A stretch of 64,000 bases of DNA from Liriodendron chinense (lineage: Eukaryota; Streptophyta; Magnoliopsida; Magnoliales; Magnoliaceae). The translations under genes and the position numbers were made by a program. The stretch's first letter is position 1. The number at the start of each line of letters is the position of its first letter. Below, piece after piece: positions 23,095-33,298 of this stretch. The notes beneath the pieces were generated by a model. The model searched no databases. It was not told the DNA's origin and saw nothing but the letters and a program-made list of their open reading frames with translations. The stretch covers positions 1,364,001-1,428,000 of the forward strand of contig ML058387.1 of NCBI GenBank assembly GCA_003013855.2, in the 5' to 3' direction.

Positions 23095-24630
23095 GCCCCC
23101 GCCTGGACGAAATCAGTCCATGCAGGGATCTGTGGGGCAACAGTGATGTATGGGTTTTATCCACGCTGTTCATCCATTTTTCCATGTCATTTTAGGATTT
23201 GAGCTGAAAAGTGAGGCAGATCCAAGGTTCAAGCGGACCACATAATGTCGGATCAAACGACTACCATTAGAAAAAAAAAATTGAGGCCACGGAGGTTTTG
23301 GATCAAGCTCAAATTTGTGTTTTCCCTTCATCCAGGTCTACAGGTCTATGTGACCTTATGATGATGACAAATAGACATCACGGTGGGCCCTAGAAAGGAT
23401 TCAATAGTGCGTGTCATTATCACAGCTACTTGTAGAGGTGGGCAACGATATGGGCCGAGCCGAGTTAGCCCTAGTTTGGTTTGGCTTGTTTTTGTACCAA
23501 CGCAGTTTGTGGATTGGTTTGGTTTGGGTTTCGGGCCGACTCATGCGGCCTGAGTTTGGTTTGCTCTAGAAAAATCTGGTTCGAGCTGGGATCGGTTTAG
23601 TCGAAAATTTCGAACCGAGCTGGGCCGAGTTCAAACAGGCAACGGTCGTTTTTTTTCCTTGTTTATTTATTTAGAAAATTCAAACCAAACCAAGCCTCCA
23701 AGTCAAGCTTGTTTGAAAAAACAAACCAAGCTCAAACTAGGGCAGTACCGGCTCGGCTCGGCTCGGCTCGAAGCTCGATTTGATTCAGCTCGGTTTGATT
23801 CAGCTCGTGGAGTATAAGCACACTATTTCCTGTGGTGTGATCCACTCGAGCTTTGGATATGATTCCATTTTGGGATCATGTCCTAAAATGATATGTAAAA
23901 TAGATGGACAGCATGGATAATACATATACATGATGACATGGATAGTATATAATACATATACATGAATGCACACTATTTCCTTGCAATTGTAAAATTATGC
24001 TTGTGTACTTTTGTTTGGAAAATACTCTTCCATGTCTATTTTGAAGTTGCACTCCTTTGGAGGATGTTTTGTGTTTAACATCCTCCAAAGGAGTGCAACT
24101 TCAAACTAGACATGGAAGAGTATTTTCCAAACAAAAGTACACAAGCATAATTTTACAATTGCAAGGAAACAGTGTGCATTCATGTATATGTATTATATAT
24201 TGTCTATGTATTATATATTATCCATGTCATCATGTATATGTATTATCCATGCTGTCCATCTATTTTACATATCATTTTAGGACATGATCCCAAAATGGAA
24301 TCATATCCAAAGCTCGAGTGGATCACACCACAGGAAATAGTGTGCTTATAATCCACGAGCTGAATCAACCGAGCTGAATCAAATCAAGCTTCGAGCAGAG
24401 CCGAGCCGAGCTAGTACTGCCCTAGTTTGAGCTTGGTTTGTTTTTTCAAACAAGCTTGACTTGGAGGCTTGGTTTGGTTTGAACTTCCATTCGAACCAAT
24501 CCAAACCGAGCTTTTTCGAACCAATCCGAGTCGAGCTTTCGAGCTGGCTTGGTTTGTGCCCACCTCTAGCTACTTGTGTGGCTCACTTGTACCTTGGATC
24601 TACTTTATTTTTAGGATTAGACTCTAGGGT
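23095..24630. mobile_element. Palindromic core MITE split by a hAT insertion
   Basis: The left part (23,095-23,432) has the core boxes CAGTGATGTATGGG, TCATCCATTTTTCC, AAGCGGACCACAT, then the central CATCCAGGTCTA and AAATAGACATCACGGTGGGC boxes. The right part (24,577-24,630: CTCACTTGTACCTTGGATC) continues the mirrored half. A 1,136-bp hAT element with an exact duplication lies between. The left terminus near GATTGCGTCCTG resembles the ATTGCGTCCTTCC end of the element at 16,064. Confidence 0.65.
23433..24568. mobile_element. Non-autonomous hAT foldback, 8-bp target duplication
   Basis: Ends are TAGAGGTGGGCAACG and the complement of TAGAGGTGGGCACAAA. GCTACTTG is duplicated exactly outside (23,425-23,432 and 24,569-24,576), the hallmark 8-bp duplication of hAT elements. 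The middle is a huge near-perfect palindrome with arms of roughly 370-390 bp, meeting at GGAGGATGTTTTGTG near 24,066. The arms contain a half copy of the window's palindromic core, and the outer parts are rich in GAGCTCGGTTTG-like motifs. The sister element at 40,977-41,778 has only one arm, so this is an inverted-duplication derivative. No transposase is present. Confidence 0.85.
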
Positions 24631-26200
24631 GCTATTTGGTAAACTGAAAAATAAGACCTGAAAATTAATATAATTAATGTGGAAAACTTAAAATGCTAAA
24701 TTTTAATATTTATAAGTACGTGAAATTTTGTTTAGTAATTTGTTTGAAGAAAGTCTCATGTACGAAGTTAAATAAATTTTTTTTCACAAAAACTTCTTTG
24801 GTAAATAGAAATCATAAATGTTTGAAAATTAACAATTTGTCATATTTGTTTCTATCTTCCATTAAGGATGAGATAAAACATGTATTGTCGATTTATGCCA
24901 CCAAATTTGGCACACCTATACCCATATTATACATACCTCAAACAAAATCTTTGGATAGATGTGTCATGAGCTATATTTTTCTTAATAGAATAGTCATAAC
25001 TCTTTAATTGGTTTTATTGAATTGGACAACTAAACTTCTTATATTTAACTGATAAAGGCCGATTTGAAGGTTACAATCATCTAATATTTATTTATTTATT
25101 ATTTATTATTATTATTATTATTGTATGGTCCCAATGTAGTGGGGCCCCATGTTAAGAACATCGTTGATCATGAAACCAATGGGCCTACTTATACATACAA
25201 AACATGAGATATGACCCATATTTATGTAGAGCATCATATAACTTCTCTGTCCGAGAGATAACTCACAATACATGATGACGTGACACACTAGTAAATATTG
25301 GGTCATTGATCTCTAAGGTCCCACCTACAGCATGCTTTTTGGGTCATTCATTTCTAGGGACCCACCTACAATATGCTTTCGATTCAATGACCTTGCAAAA
25401 ACAATGTTTTGGTTAAAAAAAAAAATTTCTTATCCTGTCAAATAAATGGGCCACTCATGTACAAATTTTTATTTGATAGGTGTACCATGCCACCAAATTT
25501 TTATTATCCATCATTCAACAATTTCCAAGTTGACGCAGGGAGGACGTGGGAGGTCAACATTGTCTTCTTCACCGATTGGTTCTCAAATCCACAAAAAGAA
25601 ATAAAACAGATAAAAGAAAATTAATTCTGAATAATTACTGAATAGTTTGATTGAATACCTAAAAATGAATTATAATGCATATAAATAGTAAACTAAGGCC
25701 TAGGTAAAGTATTATACTCCAACTCAAACTCAAACTCCTAAAAAACCTGACTTACTATAAACTCAAACTCGTAAAAGCTTCAAACTCTTAAAAAACTCCT
25801 AAACTACTATTTATAGAAGTCTCTCAATTCCACTAGAACTCATGGTTTTCGGCCAAAAATAAAAACTTTTCAAATTGGCCTAACCATGTAGTTCTAATAA
25901 TTATTCTAAGCCCCTTTCATGTTGGGCACAAACTCTAAAACCCTACGGATCAAAAGTTATGATCAAAACAAAACTTACTATAAATAATAAAATTGAAATA
26001 AAACTAAGCTAATGACCGTCGATATGGTCAAATCTCACAATTCTGGTGTGGAAAACTTGGTGTTTATGGGTTGGGTGGCTAAAGTAGCTCGAGCTACCCC
26101 ATAATCATATATTATATGTCTAGAAAATCATTTCAAATTGCAAGATATATCCATTTTACGATTTTGATGGTTTGAATCACTTTCAACCCGATCGGTCTTC
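24631..26200. other. AT-rich sequence, no gene seen
   Basis: This is where exon 1 of GLR copy A could lie if intron 1 were long. I looked for a signal-peptide exon with NVGVILDL-like text on the minus strand and found none. There are A/T runs, an ATTATT tract near 25,100, and short AAACTC repeats near 25,720-25,800. Confidence 0.4.
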
Positions 26201-26595
26201 TTTTCATCCATCTAGGCCATGAAATAATCGGCGACCCACTTTGCATCACATGTTAGGCAATCAAAACCATTCCATTGATGGCATTCAATCACCACTTTTT
26301 TCGTGTGGTGTGGTCCACCTAAGATTTGTATAGGCCTCTTTTTTTTTTTTCTTTTTCTTTTTTTCTTTTTTTTTATCTCATACCCTAAAATGAGTTGGCA
26401 AAATGGATGGATGGCATGTATAGAACACATGCATCACGATGGGGCACCTAAGATTTTAATGGTAGGTGTTCAAACACCACTATTTTCTTATGGTAAGGTC
26501 CACCTGAAATTTGGATCTACCTCATTCTCTAGCTCACGATCAACATGAATGAAACACATACATCATGGTGGGCCGGGGCCACTGTGGGTCGTCTA
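26200..26595. repeat. Two right-half copies of the palindromic core
   Basis: Two successive right halves: GTGTGGTGTGGTCCACCTAA ... AACACATGCATCACGATGGG, then ATGGTAAGGTCCACC ... CATACATCATGGTGGGCC. The first is interrupted by a 30-base T-rich tract. No left halves are seen. Confidence 0.6.
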
Positions 26596-26769
26596 CTAGC
26601 CACCTTGATACTAGCAGCTTCAGTAGTCAATTCATGCCTGCGAGAGCAGATAGGTGTTACACCGGTAGTGGAGGGGTGGCAGTGGATGATAACATTCACT
26701 CCAAAGGTGTGCAATTAGCATCGAAATGCAATTGTTGCAATACAAAATTCAGACCTGGGATTGAAAACT

Positions 26770-27806
26770 CTGGATAATCTATTCATATTAGGGAAAGTAG
26801 CTGATACAGTCTGGAAGTTCTTCTCCAACATATGTGCTGTGCCCATGCTAGGGTAACCTTTGGTTTTGGCTCAAGCTTTCGATCTGGTGGAGGAGAGCGT
26901 CTGCATACGACTGCTTTGGACTACTGATAGGTATGCTTCCAGCATTCATTTTTTGAGAGATATGGAAAGAGGGAAATGCCTGCCGTTGACAATGTGGGCA
27001 TTAATCCACTAAGGGCCATTCGAGAATCCAAAACTAGCTAAAACTTATTGGCCCCCTCCTCTTGCCCACTAAAGACTCCAAATTTCATAATCTCTCGACC
27101 CTTTCGGCTGTGGGGTTAAACCCAGGCCCTGCCCCAGCCACTTCGCCATCGGTTGTCGAATGGACTAAATAGTAAAAAGGCTGGTTCAAACTTAACCTTG
27201 ATGGGTCAGCTAAATGGAATCCAGGGTTATCTGGCAGAGGAGGAGTTTATACGAATCGCCAAAGGGAAGTAGTTTTTGCATTCTCAAGGGGTTACGACTG
27301 GGGATCCAACAATTGAGCTGAAGCTCGTGCTATAGTGGATGGGCTCTCATTATGTGTGGAAAGGGGTTTCGACTAAATCCAAGCAGAAAATGACTCTAAG
27401 GCAGTCATTGATGCCCTTAACAAGACCAATCCATCCAACTGGAACTTGTGGTATTGGTGGGCTCAAGTTGTAGCCCTCAAGAGAACAACAACTCTCATTA
27501 CTATCTCTCACACTCTTAGAGAAGCTAATGGAGTGGCTGATGGGCTAGCGCGGTTAGGTAGCGAAACCCAAACAAACAAGATTTATGAAGCAATCGAGAG
27601 CCTTTCCACTCCTATCCGTGGTATGGTGTTGCTAGACCAGGTGGGGCGAGAGAATATTAGGGAGGCCAAGGACCCATCTTAGAAGTAGATTTTCTTCTTT
27701 TCATAGTTGTGTTTCTCACAATAGGCGGCCCGAGGCAATTTGTGAACTAACGGCCGCTTGAATGTAAAGCTCCTTCATGTGAATGAAACTTCAAAAAAAA
27801 AAAAAA
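26770..27806 (+). mobile_element. 5'-truncated LINE, RNase H end and poly(A) tail
   Basis: From about 27,185 the plus strand encodes an RVT_3-type RNase H domain of plant LINEs: LNLDGSAKWNPG, GRGGVYTN, then NDSKAVIDALNKTNP, NLWYWWAQVV and REANGVADGLARLGSE. At least two in-frame stops break it. It ends in a 14-base A tail (27,793-27,806), as expected for reverse transcription primed at the target. The 5' limit near 26,770 is a guess. A related LINE 3' end on the minus strand flanks the Copia element near 58.5 kb. Confidence 0.7.
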
Positions 27807-28315
27807 TGTTACACCAGTATCACCTTAGTAAGTGCAACCTTGACTGTAGGGCCACATTGGTTAATGTGTTATATATCAATGACGTCCATCAGTTTTTCGA
27901 GATCATTTAGAATGTGGTCCCAAAAATTAAGCAGATTCAAATCTCAGGTGGACCACACCATAGGAAATAGTGGTGATTGAATGCCCAACCATTAAAAACT
28001 AGCTAGGGCCCCCGTAAGGCCTACCATAATGTTTATTTTCCATCCAAACTGTTGATAATGTCAAAGATACCTGGATGAAGGGTTAATACAAAGATTAGAT
28101 TGATAATTTAAAAAAAAAATTGATGCCCCAAAATAAGTTTTTAATGCTCAATCACAACATTTTTCAGAAGTGTGATTCACCTGAGATTTGGATCTACTTA
28201 AGCTTGGAATCAAGCCCTAAAATGAGATGAACAACATGGACATACAACAAATTAATCAAGGTAGGCCCCATGGGGTTAGGGTAATACCCATTAACGTGTT
28301 ACACAAGTAACACCT
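27807..28315. mobile_element. Palindromic MITE of the GTGTTAC type
   Basis: Starts TGTTACACCAGTATCACC right at the LINE poly(A) tail and ends AACGTGTTACACAAGTAACAC. It has both halves of the palindromic core (CAGGTGGACCACACCATAGG and CACCTGAGATTTGGATC) around GTTTATTTTCCATCC. It resembles the element at 10,873 more than the CGCGG-ended copies. Confidence 0.55.
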
Positions 28316-28394
28316 AATCCGCTCCTCCGCTTGTAGGAAGTACATGGATTGGGTACTACCTGCGGCAGGACATAGCTAGAGACGGAGGAACTTT

Positions 28395-28690
28395 CAGGAG
28401 CTCTGTGGGGCCAATTATGTGTATGTTTCATCTACTCCGTTCATCCATTATGGTAAATCATTTTAGGGCCGAGGAGGGAGACAAATCGAAGGCTCAAGTG
28501 GACCACACCAAGGAAGCAATGGAGAATGAATGCTTACTATTAAAAACTTCTTAGAGGCCACAAAAGTTTTGGATCAAACTGATATTTATGCTTTCCCTTC
28601 ATCTAGGTCCATGTGACTTTATGAACAAGTTAGATGGCAAATAAACATCATGGTGGGCCCTAAGAAGTTTTCAAGCGGTAAGGGCTACTT
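28395..28690. repeat. Left two-thirds of a palindromic core copy
   Basis: Runs from CTGTGGGGCCAATTATGTG through AGTGGACCACACCAAGGAAG and GGCAAATAAACATCATGGTG, then stops at a TIR element inserted near 28,704. The right end is lost. Confidence 0.55.
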
Positions 28691-28703
28691 CGCTCGACAT
28701 TTT

Positions 28704-29516
28704 GGGCCCGCTTGGATTGTAAGTTACTTAACATAAGCTACTTATCAGATAAGTTACTTATCTTGGTTTTTACTTATTAAGCTAATAAGTATGTTTGGTA
28801 AACAACATACTTATCAGCCAATAAGTAAATAAGTATGTTTGGTAATAACACATTGATTAGTAACCTTTGGAAAGAAAATTTCAAATCTACATGTAATAAG
28901 CAACATATTGACATGAAAAGAAAGAGCTATGCGTTGAGGCAGTTTTCCTAACAGAATGAGCTTTTCTAATCCCATGTGCGTACAATAAAGCTCATGTACA
29001 TGCCATGCATGTGCTAGCATAATAACATGATTAGTCCGAGATACATTCCCTCCATCAGAACGAGACCACTATATGGATGCCCTGGCACAAGAATCAGGTT
29101 GATCCACTGGTCAGGTGGGCCACAGTCTGCAAAACAAATGTACAGCTCTGGAAGACTAGGCTGAAGTTTTCTAATCCATTCACTTGTTTCCAATAGTCAG
29201 TCCACATGGTGAGTGAACTAGAACCATTTTTGGGAAAGATGTAGAAGATCAAATCAACCTGATTGGTGGATTGGATCTTGCACCAATCAATGTAGGGCCC
29301 ATCTTTGATGTGGGCCGTCCACTGTGTGAGCCCCACCTTTGATGGTACAGTCCATCATGTGGGGCCTCCTTTGATATGGATGGTATGAGAGAGCAGTAAT
29401 TGAGCGAACCATGAGAGAGAACTTTGATATGTAGCATGACTTGAGAGAGATAAGTAGAAAAGCCAAATTGGAGGGTGGCTAACAGTGTGGGTGTGTACTA
29501 ACCCACGCACGCGCGT

Positions 29517-29560
<44 letters not shown>

Positions 29561-29741
29561 CAGCGTGACATTATAGAGATAAGTAGAAAAGTCAAAAGTC
29601 AAAATGTTAAAAAAAATACTTATTAAGATAAGTAATTTTTTAAAGATAAGTTACTTTTTAATTATACTTACCAAACGAACTTAAGTGCCAAAAGTAACTT
29701 AACGTCTAAAAGTAACTTGTTTGGTAGTATCCAAACGGGCC
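28704..29741. mobile_element. TIR element with GGGCCCGCTTGG ends
   Basis: Left end GGGCCCGCTTGGATTGTAAG; right end complement GGCCCGTTTGGATACTACC. Inside both ends lie AAGTTACTT / ATAAGTAACTT motifs facing each other. GGGCC-GTTTGG termini are common in plant PIF/Harbinger- and hAT-like MITEs. TTT outside both ends is a possible 3-bp duplication. The interior (29,090-29,580) contains unrelated GTGGGCC-rich sequence and a (CA)n run, with no transposase. Confidence 0.45.
29519..29555. repeat. (CA)n microsatellite
   Basis: About 18 CA dinucleotides, preceded by a CACGCACGCGCGTG purine/pyrimidine-alternating stretch. Confidence 0.95.
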
Positions 29742-29768
29742 TTTGTGTCATGCCCCAAAATGACTGAA

Positions 29769-30334
29769 ATGGGATTGCGCACTGAGTTACTCATCCCGGT
29801 AAAATAATAATAATAATAATAATAATAATTAATAATATGGGTACTCAGTAAATTCTGTTCGGCCACCATGAATGTATGTGGTTTATACATGCCTTCCATC
29901 TTTCTTCACAGTTCATTTTAGCGGTTGAGTTCAAAATTGAATCATATCCAAATCTCAAATGGACCACACCACAGAAACAGTGGGAATAATGATTTCCACC
30001 ATTGAAACATTGCTAGGGCCCACATTGATGTTAATTTGTCATCCAACCCGTTCATAAGATCATACAAACATGGATGAACGGAAAATACAAATATCAGCTT
30101 GATCCAAAACTTGTGTGGCCCCTAAGAATTTTTCAATGGCAGACATTCAAATCACACTGTTTCCTGTGGTGTGGTCCACTTGAGGTTTGTATATGCTTCA
30201 TTTTTGAATTCTAATTCTAAATTTATCTGTTAAAATGAATGAACTGAGTGGATAAAGTACATAAATCACAGTGGACCCCACAGAGTTTACTCAGGACAAT
30301 AAGCGTCCTGTGTTACTCAGTACGCAAGCCGCTT
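29769..30334. mobile_element. Palindromic MITE with TTGCGCACTGAGTTAC ends
   Basis: The left terminus GGATTGCGCACTGAGTTAC pairs with the complement of GTTACTCAGTACGCAAGCC on the right. Between them is a complete palindromic core: CCACCATGAATGTATG, AATGGACCACACCAC, CAACCCGTTCATAAG, TGGTGTGGTCCACTTG and mirrored ends. A (TAA)n tract lies near the left end. No clear target duplication. Confidence 0.6.
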
Positions 30335-30554
30335 CCAAAATACCTGTCAAGATGGATGGTCGGGAGTGGATCTCACAAACATCACGGTGGGCCCCACCTA
30401 ACGTTCGAGCCACAGAACTTCTTGTGAGAGCCTTTGGTAGGCAATATGCATCCACACACGTGTATCCGCAGGTCGTGGTAGCTCATAACATGGCGTCATC
30501 ACGTGTTCATGACATGAGAAGTGCCATAAGCCCCACCATAATGTATGTGTTATA
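30335..30554. repeat. Left part of the core MITE hosting the young Copia
   Basis: The text just before the Copia, GCCCCACCATAATGTATGTG, continues after it at 37,474 as TTATATCCACACTGCCCATCC, the expected order of the palindromic core. The Copia therefore landed inside this repeat. Upstream (30,340-30,480) is a mixed segment with another core fragment. Confidence 0.6.
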
Positions 30555-31012
30555 TGTAAGTTTTCTATATAGTGGGCCGACTGATCAATGGTCCAGATTT
30601 GAATACAGATGCAGATTCATGTGTGGACTGATCAGTGGACCCCACTACAGTCGTGATCTACAGAATTAAGAGGGGTTGCGCGTCTACACTGCCTGAGGCA
30701 GTATTGTAGTTGAACATGGATTCCTGATAGCCAAATTCGTGTGGAGCAAGGGTGGTAGTGTTTTGGTGGGTTTCAAACACTGCCACACCCACTACAAACC
30801 CTATTTAAAGGGTGCTGGGTCCCCAATCCGGGATTACATTGAAAACAAGCCCCATCTAAGATTTTCTCTACAGCAATCCCAGGAGAGGAAGATCCAGATC
30901 CCTAATTCGAGATGGCGCACCAGACAGGTATGTCTTTATTCTAGTTATCCGATCTCCATATTTCTGATGCACAGCAAGGTCCTATGTATTCCGCAATATA
31001 GAAAAGCTTACA
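30555..31012 (+). repeat. 5' LTR of the young Copia
   Basis: Starts TGTAAGTTTTCTATATAGTG and ends AAAAGCTTACA. It carries a TATTTAAAGGG box near 30,803 as a likely TATA element. Compared with the 3' LTR it shows two substitutions (GGGTGCTGG/GGGTACTGG and CTAAGATTT/CTAAGGTTT). Confidence 0.92.
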
Positions 31013-33244
31013 GTTGGTATCAAAGCCTACTATGCATCAGGTATGGTGGATTTTCATATTATTAAATCTGATTAGGAAACCCTATGGGCCAGGTCTGAAT
31101 TGTTCATCCATAGCAATTCTAGCTTCAGATCTGGACGATAGATTTCATTTTTTTTGTTTGAACTGGTTTGGACCTGAACAAACAGTGCAAACAGACCGCC
31201 ACTGTTGTCAGGTCTGTGGATCTAGAATGAGGCATTACCGGAATCCAGCCAATTGAAATCACCAGAATCCAAAATACAGAGTTGCCCAAATTAGGCAAAA
31301 CTGTCGTCTAGCAGAGGCGACATACAGCACAAAAAAAGAAAAAAAAAAGAAAAAAGGGGAGGACCGAACGTACCTCAGTCATCTGCGGCAACTCTGTCCG
31401 TCATTCTGCTGTTGCTGATGGTGGTTGAAGCAGCCATTCACGGCTACCATTGATGTGCATACAAACTTGAGCACTTCAAACCCTAAAGTTATCGGCGATG
31501 GTTGCCGTTATCTCCAACGTCGGCATAAGCAGAGATTCAGAATAGCCGCTGGAGGTTGGGCTTGCTGACGTCTGCCGCTCATGGCTGCCGGTTTTGGACA
31601 GAGAGCCATGGCTGAAAATCCTAGCGAGCTGCCGATCTTCGTAGAAGAGGCAGGGATGCCGGTCTTCGGAGAAAGGGCGACTGCGGCTACGGCTTGGGTC
31701 GCCATTGTCGCTGGTGTGGAGCTCTCAGCTCTTCTGTCCACCACAATCATGCATTCCGGCAGCAGCTCGTTGCCGTCTTTGGGCGGTAACCGAGCAACAG
31801 CGCAGCAGTGGCGTTGATCAAAGGAATAGGGTTTCAACCCTCTTTCCCAGCGGCGGCAGAGCTTGGAGAGAAACAGAGAAGGAAAGGGGATAGGTGCGGC
31901 GGCTGCTGCGCTTGGGTTAGGGTTTTTCACACCCCTACTCTCTCGCTCTCTCCAACAGCCATTGGGCTGTTTTTTCCTTTGAGACAGGGCAGCGACGCCC
32001 TTTGTTTTGTTGGCAGGGTTGTGGGCTTGATTAATCCAGGGCTTGGGCTAACGACTGGTCCGTCTTGTGGGCGTCATTGCAGCAAATGTGGGTGTGTGAT
32101 ACTTACGTACTGTTTCAGTGGGCTCCTGTACGGCCCTATACAAGCAGTGGGCTCACTTGTTTGGCCTGCTGCATTGGACTTTAGCCAACTCCAGCCCACT
32201 CTAGATTTTATGGAGGGCCCACACCCATTTAACAACTTGATGGGCCCACTTGCTCAAGGATGTGAATCTATTTTTTTAGATCATACAAATAGCCATGGTG
32301 GGCCACACATGTGCACTGAGAGGTCCATCCAACTCACTGTTCAGACCATCATTAGATCTGGACGTAATGGGCAGATCATGTGCCTAAGTGGGCGTCATGT
32401 ACTGCCTGCCCAAGGATCTCAGTTGCAATCTATATGTATATGATCACTCTTGGTGTGGACAGATCATTGGATGAATTCTGATCTCTATTCATTACATGTG
32501 ATATGGGCATGCTGTTTGGACTATCCATGTATATTTTGGGCCATATCTATGGGCTTGTTTTTAGCATATGTTTTGAGCCTTATCAAAACTTTCTTTAGTT
32601 AATCCATCGAGGGCGGGATTAAATCGCAATCCTAAGTCCAAATTTTGTGGGATTGGATCTGATTGTGTTAGCCACCACAGTGACCTCAATTAGTGAAGAT
32701 TTTCACAATTCTGGACTCATAATATTGGGTTTAAGTAGAGGATTGCATACAGTTGTGTTTGTTTTCCATACAGATGGTGACGAAAACACAGACGTTCACC
32801 ATTTTAGTAGGGATATGAACACATGATTGCAGTCCTAAGTGGAAAATCATGGAGTTGGATCTGGTAGTGTTAGCCACCACAGTGACCACTATCAGTGAAG
32901 ATTCGCATGAATTCAGACTTGTAATGTTGGGATTAAGTCTAAGGATTGCATACAATTGCGTTCACGTCCAATACAGACGGTGACGAAAACACAAACGATC
33001 ACCACTTTAGCACGGACATGAACACATGCAGACGGTGACGAAAACACAGACGATCACCATTTAAGTTTTAAGTACAGGAGAACCATCTGCATGTTATGAC
33101 TACCACCCACAGGAGGAGTCATGATGATGTGGCCGATTCTCACCAGGATTGATTATTAGGCCCACTTTCATCCTGGATAATTCAATTGAAGGCCCTCAAT
33201 CAATTGAATGTTTATTCGTCTGAAACTTCATATATATAGTCTAA
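31013..33244 (+). other. Gag-less leader of the young Copia
   Basis: Holds the primer-binding site, a GC-rich stretch (31,370-31,930) with alanine-rich chance frames on both strands, and a repeat-rich part. No CX2CX4HX4C knuckle or capsid-like frame was found. The GC-rich part differs in composition from the rest and could be captured host sequence. Confidence 0.5.
32613..33066 (+). repeat. Tandem direct repeats where gag is expected
   Basis: A unit of about 202 bp containing GTTAGCCACCACAGTGACC occurs twice (marker at 32,667 and 32,869). A shorter 57-bp unit with GACGGTGACGAAAACACA repeats at its end (32,976 and 33,031). The repeats are diverged from each other, so they are older than the insertion. 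Confidence 0.7.
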
Positions 33245-33298
33245 TGTGAGTTTTATTTTACAGTTAACATTCCAAACGATTCTATTTCAGTACCCCTT

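Noticed and set aside
24631..26200. Exon 1 of GLR copy A
   Set aside because: No signal peptide followed by NVGVILDL-like text was found on the minus strand here or elsewhere upstream.
31014..31027. tRNA gene at TGGTATCAAAGCC
   Set aside because: This is only the primer-binding site complementary to an initiator tRNA end; no cloverleaf sequence is present. The same applies at 57,937 and 60,261.
31508..31930. 140-codon alanine-rich frame on the minus strand inside the Copia leader
   Set aside because: GC-rich sequence keeps several frames open on both strands; no domain is recognised and it is antisense to the element.
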